From assembly GCF_011761355.1 (NCBI RefSeq), contig NZ_JAASRW010000002.1, positions 833,479-897,478 on the forward strand: a stretch of DNA of 64,000 nt, read 5' to 3'. Of this stretch, positions 51,737 through 60,814 are shown one piece after another. The notes below the pieces were generated by a model, which worked only from the letters and a program-made list of their open reading frames with translations, did no database searches and was not told the DNA's origin. The position numbers and the translations under genes are program-made. Origin of the DNA: Paenibacillus lupini. Its GTDB lineage: Bacteria; Bacillota; Bacilli; Paenibacillales; Paenibacillaceae. The stretch's first letter is position 1; each line of letters begins with the position of its first letter.

Positions 51737-52447
51737 ATGCGCATCTTGCTGGCGGAGGACGATGAAACGCTTGGCGAGTTAACCGAGCATCAACTAAAGC
51801 GGCAATATCATGTTGTCGATTGGATGAAGGATGGTCAGCAGGCGAGGGATGCTATTGTAGCTAGCCGTTATGACGTATATGTGCTTGATTGGATGCTGCC
51901 CGAGATGACCGGCATGGAACTCGTGCGGGAGATCCGCAGCAAGGGAGATCATACCCCCATTCTGTTATTGACGGCAAGAGATGCCGTTCAAGACCGGGTG
52001 GAAGGGCTGCGTGCAGGTGCAGATGATTATATGATAAAGCCCTTTGCATTCGAGGAGCTGGAAGCGCGCTTGATTGCTTTATTCAGGCGGCAGGAGCGGG
52101 GTTATCAGTCGGATACATTAAGCATGGGGGATATAACAGCACATTTGAACCGGTTCGAAGTAACACGGGGAGGCTTAGCAATTGCGCTTACGCGGCGAGA
52201 GTTTCAATTACTTGTCTGCTTGATGCGACATGCAGGCCAAGTGTTGTCACGGGAGCAATTGCTTGATCATGTATGGGGAATCGGATCGGATGTGACTTTG
52301 AACGTTGTAGACGCAACGATTAAATTACTTCGCAAAAAAATGGACGGGCATTACCAGTCAAAATGTATCCAAAGTGTCTATGGTGCAGGCTATCGGCTGC
52401 TGATGGATGGGGAGAAGTCATGTTCAAACGTACGCGAACCCGGCTAA
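51737..52447 (+). CDS. OmpR-family response regulator
   Basis: 236 residues from ATG 51737 (CAGGAGGT upstream). Receiver with LAEDDETL, phospho-Asp in VLDWMLPEMTG and Lys in IKPFAFEEL; winged helix C-terminus with YGAGYRLL. Of the QseB/TctD-like group by pattern. It overlaps the kinase gene by 28 bases. No terminator separates it from the uppP-DUF347 genes upstream, so the whole stretch may be one transcription unit. Confidence 0.92.
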   Translation: MRILLAEDDETLGELTEHQLKRQYHVVDWMKDGQQARDAIVASRYDVYVLDWMLPEMTGMELVREIRSKGDHTPILLLTARDAVQDRVEGLRAGADDYMIKPFAFEELEARLIALFRRQERGYQSDTLSMGDITAHLNRFEVTRGGLAIALTRREFQLLVCLMRHAGQVLSREQLLDHVWGIGSDVTLNVVDATIKLLRKKMDGHYQSKCIQSVYGAGYRLLMDGEKSCSNVREPG

Positions 52448-53781
52448 CGCGCGAATTCTCGCTAACCGTTGGTATTATTCTGATGATATCTGCGCTCTTC
52501 TCCTTGTGGATGGTGCAGCATATGCTGACGACAACAGAGGATAATCAGCTTAAGGCGTTAAGCAGTCAATATGAGACAGAGCTGCAGAAGCTTCTCGCTT
52601 CGCCTAAGGGGGAAGTCTTGTACGACTCTTCAGTTGGCCAAGGGAAGGTCAACGCTTCTTTTGCTCCAAGCGGTTTGCAGTTGAATCAAATGGCGTGGTT
52701 GATCGATCCTAACGGGCAGATTATTTTCGAATCTCCTTCAACTAGCAAGCTTGGTGTATCAGGTGAGGAGTTTCCTACGGCAGCCTTATTGCCGAGCCTT
52801 CTATCGAAACCGGACAACGACTTTCATAATGTTCGAGCTTATGGCCGGACCTTTCGTATTGGAGGGACAGTCATTGCAACAGGTGAGATCAAAGATTATC
52901 GGATCCTCGTCGCACAGGAAGTGACAAGTGATACCGCGTTATTGAATCAGCTGCGATGGGCGTTCGCAGGTTTCGCCCTTCTCTTGCTAGCTGCCGGTGG
53001 GGCTGCTGGTTATATTCTGGCGGGACGAGCAATGGGTCCGATTGCGCAAGCTTTCCACAGACAGGAACAGTTCACTTCTGATGCGTCGCATGAGCTTCGG
53101 ACACCTCTTAGCATTTTGAAATCCGCCTATGAAGTGTTGGATGAGGAAAGCAATAAGCTTCCCGACTTTCACCGTCATGTGCTTATGAAGTCGGGACGTG
53201 AAATTCATCATATGAGCCGGCTTGTCGATAATTTGCTTGTACTAGCTCGAAGTGACAGCGGCCGGATTGAACTGGCAGTAACTCGCTTCTCATTAAGGAA
53301 CACGATTAGCCAAGTAATTGAGCAGGTTGAGCCGATTGCAGCATCGAGGACTGTGAAGCTAGTATGGAATGGTGGAGAAGACACTGCGGCCATGGACGAA
53401 GTAATGATCCAATCAGATGAAGTGCGTATAAGGCAGCTTCTTCTTATCTTGATCGAGAATGCGATTCAATATAATCGGGAAGGCGGCAAAGTTACGGTGT
53501 CGCTGGATGTGAACCCTTATAAGACGTCCTTTACCGTGAGCGATACGGGAATTGGCATTGAGGAGGAGCATTTGCCTCGGATTTTTGAACGATTTTATCG
53601 AATGGATAAAGCCCGAACTCGTCGTTCGGAGGGCACTGGCCTTGGACTTGCGATTGCTAAACAAATTGTGGATGCTCATCGTGCTAAGATCGAAGTATGG
53701 AGTACGTCGCAATCGGGGACAACATTTCGCGTCACGCTGCCAAACCTTTCAGATTCTTTTCAGAATGTTAGCCTATCTTAA
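52420..53781 (+). CDS. Sensor histidine kinase
   Basis: 453 residues from ATG 52420 (GGGGAGAAG upstream). Two membrane helices (about residues 14-34 and 185-208) around a ~150-residue extracytoplasmic sensor. HisKA has TSDASHELRTPLSIL, the HATPase N box is ILIENAIQYN and the G boxes are SDTGIGIEEE and GTGLGLAIAKQIV. It partners the preceding regulator. The next gene, 54 bases on, encodes a secreted protein that could be its sensor accessory or its target. Confidence 0.92.
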   Translation: MFKRTRTRLTREFSLTVGIILMISALFSLWMVQHMLTTTEDNQLKALSSQYETELQKLLASPKGEVLYDSSVGQGKVNASFAPSGLQLNQMAWLIDPNGQIIFESPSTSKLGVSGEEFPTAALLPSLLSKPDNDFHNVRAYGRTFRIGGTVIATGEIKDYRILVAQEVTSDTALLNQLRWAFAGFALLLLAAGGAAGYILAGRAMGPIAQAFHRQEQFTSDASHELRTPLSILKSAYEVLDEESNKLPDFHRHVLMKSGREIHHMSRLVDNLLVLARSDSGRIELAVTRFSLRNTISQVIEQVEPIAASRTVKLVWNGGEDTAAMDEVMIQSDEVRIRQLLLILIENAIQYNREGGKVTVSLDVNPYKTSFTVSDTGIGIEEEHLPRIFERFYRMDKARTRRSEGTGLGLAIAKQIVDAHRAKIEVWSTSQSGTTFRVTLPNLSDSFQNVSLS

Positions 53782-53835
53782 TATATGCAGCCTCCGGAAT
53801 AAGGACGGTAATCTGACTAAGGATGGGATCTAACG

Positions 53836-54603
53836 ATGAAGAAAAATTGGAAAATCGCAGGCGCAGCATTATTGATCGCGATCGCTGTACCGGTAACCGC
53901 CTATGCGGCGGACAACATGAACGGCAAAGCGACAGCCGATCTTAAGAAAGAGAGCTCCGCTGTACAGAAATCAACTTCGGTTGGCGGTCAAGACGAGAAG
54001 CGGGATCAAGATAAAGGGATTAAGCTGGATGTTCAGGAAATTGCAGCTTCGAAGCTTGGCTTGGATCAATCGGCTTTGGAACAAGCCGTGAAAGATGGCG
54101 AATCGCTTGCTGATATTGCAAAAGAGAAAGGAATTGAGCTTCAGCCACTGATTGTTGAGCTGACACAGGAAATAATTGAAGCCATTAACTTAAAACGCGG
54201 ATCGGAAGAATTTACTTCTGAGGAGCAGGAGAATGTGAAGAAGAAGGCTTCTATGGAAGCGGAGCGTATCTTCACAATGCCGCTTAATAAGGAACAAGAT
54301 AAGCAGGATGGTTCAGGAGGAATGAATATCCAGGCCGCTTTCGAGCTGATTGGCATTGACAAAGCGGAGTTCGCGAAGGAAGTCCAAGCAGGTAAAACAT
54401 TCGCCGACATTGCCAAGGATCATGGTGTTTCCCGCCAGCAGTTGATTGACGCGCTTATGTCCGATGTGAATGACAAAATCACAGAGGTTCAAGCTAATGG
54501 AGATATTACCAAAGAGCAGGCAGACCAGAAAAAACAAGCAGTGATGAAGGATGTCGAAACTTTTGTCGATCAGACTCAGACCGTTTTTGAAAAGAAGCAA
54601 TAA
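53836..54603 (+). CDS. Secreted protein with a duplicated helical domain
   Basis: 255 residues. Clear signal peptide (AALLIAIAVPVTAYAA). After a charged linker come two copies of a ~50-residue helical module. Copy one contains LDQSALEQAVKDGESLADIAKEKG (shorter core LADIAKEKG), copy two contains FAKEVQAGKTFADIAKDHG. The repeated ADIAK(E/D)xG motif recalls LysM/HTH-like folds but is not identical to either. Probably envelope-associated and linked to the two-component system upstream. Function unknown. A terminator follows. Confidence 0.8.
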   Translation: MKKNWKIAGAALLIAIAVPVTAYAADNMNGKATADLKKESSAVQKSTSVGGQDEKRDQDKGIKLDVQEIAASKLGLDQSALEQAVKDGESLADIAKEKGIELQPLIVELTQEIIEAINLKRGSEEFTSEEQENVKKKASMEAERIFTMPLNKEQDKQDGSGGMNIQAAFELIGIDKAEFAKEVQAGKTFADIAKDHGVSRQQLIDALMSDVNDKITEVQANGDITKEQADQKKQAVMKDVETFVDQTQTVFEKKQ

Positions 54604-54613
54604 GTTGCATGAT

Positions 54614-54641
54614 GAAAAGCTGCCGGATATGGCAGCTTTTT
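54614..54641 (+). terminator. Rho-independent terminator
   Basis: AAAAGCTGCC / GGCAGCTTTT stem (loop GGATAT) with T tail; first terminator after 48769. Confidence 0.9.
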
Positions 54642-54725
54642 TAATATAAAGATTTGACTACAATTGCGTAGTGCTATACTCTGCAATGAGGAACAGACAT
54701 TCGAAACAGCCAAAGGGAGATACAA

Positions 54726-55202
54726 ATGCCTTCAATTATTGCTAAACCATTTGATAAAGAAATGCAAAACCTGTTAGGTGAATTAAGCTCAGGATATCAT
54801 GCAGGAGAATTGAGCCAGAAAGATCCGTCGGAATTGACCGAAGAAATCTATATCATCGAGAATGATGATGAAATGGTTGGATATGGCGTCATCCGAGAAT
54901 ACGCACAAGGCAACCAGTTAATTCAGAAGGCGGAGAAGGATTATTTTCACCCGGATGAAAGGTATTTGCAGAGGGATTTCTATATTGAGATTAAGAATGA
55001 AACCAACTTTGTATTTATTGAAGTATTAGATGTGCTGAAGGAGCATGAAGGAAGAGGGTATGCAGCGTTTTTCATGAATTGGCTGAAAGCTAAATATCCG
55101 AATAAACGGATATATGTATACTCGCTTGATAAATCACAAAACTTTTGGTTTAAACAGCAGTTCGAGGTTGTTGGAAACACGGTTTGGATGACATATAACT
55201 AA
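54726..55202 (+). CDS. GNAT-family N-acetyltransferase-like protein
   Basis: 158 residues, ATG 54726 with AAAGGGAG upstream. The acetyl-CoA loop is EHEGRGYAAFFMNWL (Q/RxxGxG/A variant). It is followed by IYVYSLDKSQNFWFKQQFEVVG, shown here only as SLDKSQNFWFK, the usual C-terminal GNAT strand-helix. The N-terminal half is less conserved. The substrate is unknown. A single gene with its own promoter region and terminator. Confidence 0.8.
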   Translation: MPSIIAKPFDKEMQNLLGELSSGYHAGELSQKDPSELTEEIYIIENDDEMVGYGVIREYAQGNQLIQKAEKDYFHPDERYLQRDFYIEIKNETNFVFIEVLDVLKEHEGRGYAAFFMNWLKAKYPNKRIYVYSLDKSQNFWFKQQFEVVGNTVWMTYN

Positions 55203-55205
55203 TAG

Positions 55206-55232
55206 AAAAAAGCCCCAATTGGGGCTTTTTTT
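55206..55232. terminator. Bidirectional terminator
   Basis: AAAAAAGCCCC-AATT-GGGGCTTTTTT, perfect stem with T runs on both strands, between convergent genes. Confidence 0.93.
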
Positions 55233-55255
55233 ATGCTCACTGATGATTTTTAGTT

Positions 55256-56665
55256 TTATTTATCCACTTGTAATGTTTGTTTTCGACTAGTTTGCCGTGC
55301 TGGAAGTATGCAGAGAAGAGTCGCAGCAAGTGCGGCAATAATAAATACAACGGACCCTAACAAGGAAGTTGATATAGCATGGGCAAATTGTAAGCTGGAA
55401 GGTTGATCTGTATGGCTTGATTGATTAAATACAGTTATGAGAACAGCCAAACCTAACGATGCACCACTTTGATGTGCGACATTAATGAGACCCGAAGCTG
55501 CACCCGTATCTTGAGGCTCGACATCGGTAAGTCCCATTGCTGTGAGCGGCTGAAATACCATTCCGGCGCCAATACCCATAATCGCGAGAAGGATGAACAT
55601 TTCAGGGAAGAAATGACCTTGTACGGAAATGTTTCGACTGAGCAACAGTGTACCAATGATTGCGATTATTAAACCAGCCATCAGAACTTTAATGTTTCCA
55701 AAACGCTGTACGAGCCCATGCATCAGGTACATCATCCCGAATTGGGCGACCGTAAATGGCAGGAAGGCGAGACCTGCTTCAAATGAGCTGAAGTGGGCGA
55801 CGTTCTGCAAATATTGAGGGATAAAGAAAAAGAGTGAAAAATTCCCGCCTACCATCAGAAATCGTCCTAGATAAGCTCCCGACCGGTGGCGGCTTGCAAA
55901 CAATCGGAGCGGGATGATTGGCTCAGCAGCTCGAGCTTCAGTAAGAACGAATGCTGTTAATAGAACAATACCTGCTGTAAGTGGAATCCATGTTTCAGGC
56001 TTCCCCCAACCGTAATCTGCAGCTTGAACAAAGCCATATACTAACCCCGTCATGCCAATGACAGATGTGAGCGCACCCCATAGATCAAACCGCCCTGTTC
56101 GAATAGTTGTTTTCTGGATAAACTTCTGTACCAAATACAGCAGAGCGATCCCAATAGGAACATTAATAAACATCCCGAGACGCCACGATATAAAATCGGT
56201 GAAAAATCCACCAAGAATAAGACCAATACTGCCGCCGGCAGCTGAAACGGCACTATACATCGCAATTGCTCTGGCACGTTCCTTGGCTTCAACAAAGCTT
56301 GCTGACAGTAAAGCCAGTGCAGCAGGTGTTGCTAATGCAGCCGCAAAGCCTTGGAAAGCACGGGAGATTAGCAGAAATTCAGCTGTTGGAGCAAGCCCGG
56401 CCAGTAGAGAGGTCAGCGAAAATAACCCTATGCCTATACCAAGCATTCTTCTCCGCCCTAATAGATCTCCAGCCCGAGCACCAAGCAACAAGAAACCGCC
56501 AAACGCTAAAATGTAGCTGTTTTGAACCCAGGTCGAGCTGGTTGTCGACATATGAAGCGAGCGGCCGATTTGAGGAATTGCTGTCACCATAATAGAAGCA
56601 TCAAGCACAACAATTAGTTGGCATGCAATAATAATGGTTAGAATAATCCATTTGGACTGATGCAT
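55256..56665 (-). CDS. DHA2-family (EmrB/QacA type) MFS drug exporter
   Basis: 469 residues with 14 helices. Motif D1 IVVLDASIMVTAIPQIG, motif A GARAGDLLGRRRML in loop 2-3 and motif C GLILGGFFTDFISWRLGMFINVPIG (core GGFFTDFISWR). Start ATG 56665 with AAAGGA. Probably exports cationic or lipophilic drugs. It is divergent from an AraC-family regulator (152 bases between starts), the likely activator. Confidence 0.93.
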   Translation of the reverse strand: MHQSKWIILTIIIACQLIVVLDASIMVTAIPQIGRSLHMSTTSSTWVQNSYILAFGGFLLLGARAGDLLGRRRMLGIGIGLFSLTSLLAGLAPTAEFLLISRAFQGFAAALATPAALALLSASFVEAKERARAIAMYSAVSAAGGSIGLILGGFFTDFISWRLGMFINVPIGIALLYLVQKFIQKTTIRTGRFDLWGALTSVIGMTGLVYGFVQAADYGWGKPETWIPLTAGIVLLTAFVLTEARAAEPIIPLRLFASRHRSGAYLGRFLMVGGNFSLFFFIPQYLQNVAHFSSFEAGLAFLPFTVAQFGMMYLMHGLVQRFGNIKVLMAGLIIAIIGTLLLSRNISVQGHFFPEMFILLAIMGIGAGMVFQPLTAMGLTDVEPQDTGAASGLINVAHQSGASLGLAVLITVFNQSSHTDQPSSLQFAHAISTSLLGSVVFIIAALAATLLCILPARQTSRKQTLQVDK

Positions 56666-56817
56666 TTACATGTTCCTTTCCATAATGAAAGATAGTGGTT
56701 CTGAGAAACATTATGGATGGAATCAGCGTAAAGAAGTAGATCGTTCCTGCTTAAAAGTTGCCTAAAGCTGCAAAATGATGTATATAATCAAGAAACAAGA
56801 CGGGAGTGATGAAAGGA

Positions 56818-57732
56818 ATGTTGGAACAGCTAAATCAACTTATTACCATGACGGATCGGATTACCTTGACAGAAGGAAGGACGCCAACCATCGTACCGTT
56901 TCTTTCTATTGTCAGACGCTGTCACGATACCTTTCGTAGTCCAGGTGTATTAACCCCGTCCTTTTGTCTAATCCTTCAAGGGGCGAAGAAGCTATATCTT
57001 GGCCAAGACATTTTTCATTATGGAGCGGGAGATTACTTGGCATCGCTAATTGATATTCCGGCTTCTGGCCAAGTCGTAGGGACTGCAGAACAATCCCCGT
57101 ATATTGGGCTGCGAATCGATTTTACTACGCAAGAAATTGCTTCTGTCGTCATGGAGGCAGAGATCCTTACGGAGCCAAAGGAGAAAAATCCGAGTGCCGG
57201 AGCATTCATTGGCAAATCGGATGCTGATCTGCTCGATATCTTTTACCGTTTAATGAAGCTAATGGACAAGCCCAATCAGGTTCGATATATGTCCGAGCTG
57301 CTCAAAAAGGAAATGATATTTAACTTGCTGTCAGGTGATTATGGACATTTATTTATGCAAAAGATGTTGTTTGATCAAAGGGCAGATGGAGTTGGTAAGG
57401 CAATCCAATGGATTCAAGAAAACTACACACGTTCTTTTACCGTTGAGGAGTTGGCAAAGTCCTGCAATTTGAGTACCTCTGGCCTGCATCACAAATTCAA
57501 AGCGATTACAACTATGGGACCTTTACAGTATCAAAAGCAGCTTCGGCTTCAAGAAGCCAGGCGGCTGATGTTAAGTGGTCCCGTAGGGGCAACGATGGCC
57601 GCAATGACTGTTGGCTATGAAAGTCCTTCCCAATTCAATCGGGAATACCGAAGGCTCTTTGGCCAGCCTCCTCTGCAGGATATGAAGATGATGCGTAAAT
57701 CATCAAGCGTATGGGGATTTGAGGATAGTTAA
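56818..57732 (+). CDS. AraC-family regulator with AraC_N domain (YqhC-like)
   Basis: 304 residues from ATG 56818 (GTG 56806 possible). The N-terminal AraC-type arm has SFCLILQGAKKLYLG. C-terminal HTHs are FTVEELAKSCNLSTSGLHHKF and the signature VGYESPSQFNREYRRLFG. The AraC_N class commonly controls divergent oxidoreductases or transporters; here the divergent DHA2 pump is the main candidate. Confidence 0.9.
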   Translation: MLEQLNQLITMTDRITLTEGRTPTIVPFLSIVRRCHDTFRSPGVLTPSFCLILQGAKKLYLGQDIFHYGAGDYLASLIDIPASGQVVGTAEQSPYIGLRIDFTTQEIASVVMEAEILTEPKEKNPSAGAFIGKSDADLLDIFYRLMKLMDKPNQVRYMSELLKKEMIFNLLSGDYGHLFMQKMLFDQRADGVGKAIQWIQENYTRSFTVEELAKSCNLSTSGLHHKFKAITTMGPLQYQKQLRLQEARRLMLSGPVGATMAAMTVGYESPSQFNREYRRLFGQPPLQDMKMMRKSSSVWGFEDS

Positions 57733-57746
57733 GTGCGTTATACAAA

Positions 57747-57786
57747 AAAGTGCCTGGCATTGTCTAAATCAATGCCAGGCACTTTA
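57747..57786. terminator. Bidirectional terminator
   Basis: AAAGTGCCTGGCATTG / CAATGCCAGGCACTTT, a 16-bp perfect stem; T-rich on both strands (TTTTTTG on the minus strand). Confidence 0.92.
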
Positions 57787-57802
57787 TTTGTTTTGTTTAG
57801 AA

Positions 57803-59098
57803 TCAGCGTAAAGACTTGAATGCCGCACGGAGTTCATTCGTGAATAACACAGGTTGTTCCCACGCTGCGAAATGGCCACCTTTATCGAGCACGTTGTAAT
57901 AGAAGAGTTTAGGATAAGCCTGCTCTGCCCAGCTTTTTGGTGCTTCATAAAGCTCGTCAGGGAAGACGCTTACTGCCGTTGGTATCGAGACACCTTTGAC
58001 GCCAAAGAAGGGATACTTGTTCTCCCAATAGAGGCGCGCCGAAGAAATCGCGGTGTTCGTTAGCCAATACAGCGTGATGTTATCGAGGACATCGTCTCGC
58101 GATAGTCCTTCCTGTTTGCCGGCAAACGCTTTGGAGATCATAGCTAAACTCTTAGCATCATGATCAAGCATGAAGGCTGCTAATCCAACTGGCGAGTCGG
58201 CCAGTCCGGTAAGTGTTTGCGGACGCCTTCCCATCATATCGCCATATCCAAGATGCTTGAAAAAGAAATCGAGCTGTTCATAAGCGCGTTTCTCGTCAGC
58301 GGTGAGACCTGATGGCATTGGACCGCCGGACTGTAGTGCCTTTTCGACATCTGCTGGAACTGTACCTGGCATATTGGAGTGAATACCGATCAGTCCTTCG
58401 GGCTTTTGTACAGCCATCAAGTCCGTTATGATCGCTCCCCAATCTCCTCCTTGTGCTACATATTTCGTGTAGCCAAGACGTTTCATCAGCTCTATCCATG
58501 CACGTGCAATACGGTCGGGGCCCCAGCCAGTCGTGGTTGGTTTTTCCGAGAATCCATATCCAGGCATGGATGGAATCACAACATCAAAGGCATCTGAAGC
58601 TTTACCACCATAGGCTGTGGGATTAGTAAGTGGGTCAATAATCTTCATCATCTCAATAAAAGAACCAGGCCATCCATGAGTAAGAATAATCGGCAGAGCA
58701 CCTTTATGCTTTGAACGAACGTGAATAAAGTGAATGTCCAGACCATCGATATTCGTGATGAACTGTGGGTAGGTGTTTAGCTTTGCTTCAAATTTGCGCC
58801 AGTCATAATCATTTGCCCAATAACGTGCGAGCTCCTGCATTGTTTCTAGCTGCGTGCCTTGAGATTGATCCAGGACAGTCTCCCGGTCAGGCCATTTGGT
58901 TTCGTTGATACGCTTACGGAGCTCAGTAAGTTCAGCTTCTGGAATACTCACTTGAAACGGACGAATGGCGTTCGTTGCGGTAGGTTGAGAGGTACCTTGT
59001 GGTTTCCCGTTAACGACTATGGTATTTGTGCCGCAGGCCGTTAATCCCAGGGACAGGACTAGAAGAATTGCAAAGCTAAAGTATTTGCTGCTGTTCAT
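57803..59098 (-). CDS. Epoxide hydrolase (EHN type) predicted to be a lipoprotein
   Basis: 431 residues from ATG 59098 (GAAAGGAAC upstream). Signal peptide with lipobox LTAC, then the EHN N-terminal domain (IPEAELTELRKRI, WPDRE) and an alpha/beta-hydrolase core. The oxyanion motif is HGWPGS, the nucleophile Asp is in QGGDWGAII and the His is in KGGHFAAWEQP. Lid Tyr residues are present. It converts epoxides to diols, here probably outside the membrane. Most bacterial relatives I know are cytosolic, so the lipid anchor is notable. Confidence 0.88.
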   Translation of the reverse strand: MNSSKYFSFAILLVLSLGLTACGTNTIVVNGKPQGTSQPTATNAIRPFQVSIPEAELTELRKRINETKWPDRETVLDQSQGTQLETMQELARYWANDYDWRKFEAKLNTYPQFITNIDGLDIHFIHVRSKHKGALPIILTHGWPGSFIEMMKIIDPLTNPTAYGGKASDAFDVVIPSMPGYGFSEKPTTTGWGPDRIARAWIELMKRLGYTKYVAQGGDWGAIITDLMAVQKPEGLIGIHSNMPGTVPADVEKALQSGGPMPSGLTADEKRAYEQLDFFFKHLGYGDMMGRRPQTLTGLADSPVGLAAFMLDHDAKSLAMISKAFAGKQEGLSRDDVLDNITLYWLTNTAISSARLYWENKYPFFGVKGVSIPTAVSVFPDELYEAPKSWAEQAYPKLFYYNVLDKGGHFAAWEQPVLFTNELRAAFKSLR

Positions 59099-59275
59099 AG
59101 ATGGTAATGTTCCTTTCGAGTCATCCTTTGTACCATTAAGTTCCATCTAAAAGGTAAATATTATTCCGCTGAAACCTAATTCATCATCAATACCGTTGAA
59201 ACAAGGAACGTTTAAAACTCCCGCGAGAAGGAAAAATATGAGCATAATCATTTTCATAATGGCGGGAGGGGTATC

Positions 59276-60814
59276 ATGTCTGCGGAAACAAGCTCTAAAT
59301 CTGAAATTAATGCTCCCATTAGCAAATCTTTAGATGAGAATGAACAACTCCTTAGAGATGCATTTAGAAACTGCTATGATATTGTCTTTCGTCCTATTCG
59401 AATCTTCGGACAATTGAATATCTTATTGGTTTACATGGATGGTTTGGCTGATGCCAAAACATTGGATAACTCGCTGCTCAAAATTTTGATGTCAGGAGCT
59501 CCTCTATATGAATCGGGGGAGCAGAACGATCCACATTTGATATTAGAGCAGCAGCTGGCCTCTATCGCAAAAACAATAATGACTGAGAAAATGAATGACG
59601 CAATAGAAGGCATTTTATCTGCTCAGGTGGTCATTTTATCGGATAAATCAAACCATGCTTGTATTGCAGATTTGAAAGGTTTTGAACAACGAGGCATTGA
59701 AGAGCCCTCCAATGAGATAACGATACGGGGACCAAAAGAAGGCTTCACAGAAAACATAAATGTGAACACAAGCTTGGTGCGCAGAAAAATCCAGAGTACA
59801 AAGCTTAAAATGGAGTCAATAACGGTCGGTAATCTTTCCAAAACAACAGTTGTCATCGCTTACTTGGAGGGCATCGCTAAAGATTCGGTTATCGAAGAAG
59901 TTCGGAAACGAATCAACCACATCCAGATCGATACCGTGCTAGGCGGAAATTTTATCGAGGAATTCATAGAGGATCATCCGTTCACGTTATTCCCGCAAGT
60001 GCAGAACACTGAACGCCCGGATATCGTTGCTTCCTATCTTGCGGAAAGAAAAGTAGCGATATTCGTAGATGGCTCGCCTTTTGTCTTAATCGTTCCATGT
60101 TCTTTCTGGAGCGCATTCCAGTCAGCCGATGATTATTATGAACGGTTTATATACGCAACTCTCATACGTTGGCTTCGAATGATATTGATTATAGGTTCAT
60201 TATTCTTGCCTTCTATTTACGTGGCCATCACAACGTTTCATCCGCAATTGCTTCCTGCTAATTTTCTGCTTAGTATTACTTCTGCTCGTGAGGGAGTTCC
60301 TTTTCCAGCGGTTATTGAAGCCTTGCTGATGGAATTTCTCTTCGAAGGCTTGCGCGAGGCTGGGATTCGGATACCGCGTCCGACTGGCTCAGCAATCAGT
60401 ATAGTAGGTGCTCTCGTTATTGGACAAGCAGCCGTTGAGGCAGGAATCGTTTCAGCTCCGATGGTCATAGTCGTTTCTATTACAGGAATTGCTTCTCTCA
60501 TTACTCCCAGATACAGTATGGGAATTGCTTTTCGTGTACTTCGTTTTCCGATGCTCATATTCTCAGGGATGTTCGGATTATATGGCATGACGATGGCGAC
60601 GATTTTCCTTTATATTCACCTTACAAATCTGGAGTCATTCGGAGTACCTTATTTAAGTCCAATTTCTCCACTCTCCAGAACTGAATTAAAGGATGTATTA
60701 ATTCGTGCGCCAAGATGGGCTATGAATACGCTCCCGTTATCGGGTTCCAAGCGCAATAAGTTACGAATTCCCAAAGGTCAAAAACCAGGTGGCGAAGGAG
60801 ACGAAGTATCATGA
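59276..60814 (+). CDS. Spore germination protein, GerA family (ger operon 3, A subunit)
   Basis: 512 residues, ATG 59276 with GGGAGGGG. N-terminal soluble domain with IRGPKEGFTENINVNTSLVRRKI (core GPKEGFTENINVNTS) and FPQVQNTERPDIV, then AIFVDGSPFVLIVPCSF and about five helices including EGLREAGIRIPRP and GALVIGQAAVEAG. The helices are closest in pattern to the A subunit of operon 2. First gene of an A-C-B operon; it overlaps the C gene by four bases. Confidence 0.94.
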   Translation: MSAETSSKSEINAPISKSLDENEQLLRDAFRNCYDIVFRPIRIFGQLNILLVYMDGLADAKTLDNSLLKILMSGAPLYESGEQNDPHLILEQQLASIAKTIMTEKMNDAIEGILSAQVVILSDKSNHACIADLKGFEQRGIEEPSNEITIRGPKEGFTENINVNTSLVRRKIQSTKLKMESITVGNLSKTTVVIAYLEGIAKDSVIEEVRKRINHIQIDTVLGGNFIEEFIEDHPFTLFPQVQNTERPDIVASYLAERKVAIFVDGSPFVLIVPCSFWSAFQSADDYYERFIYATLIRWLRMILIIGSLFLPSIYVAITTFHPQLLPANFLLSITSAREGVPFPAVIEALLMEFLFEGLREAGIRIPRPTGSAISIVGALVIGQAAVEAGIVSAPMVIVVSITGIASLITPRYSMGIAFRVLRFPMLIFSGMFGLYGMTMATIFLYIHLTNLESFGVPYLSPISPLSRTELKDVLIRAPRWAMNTLPLSGSKRNKLRIPKGQKPGGEGDEVS

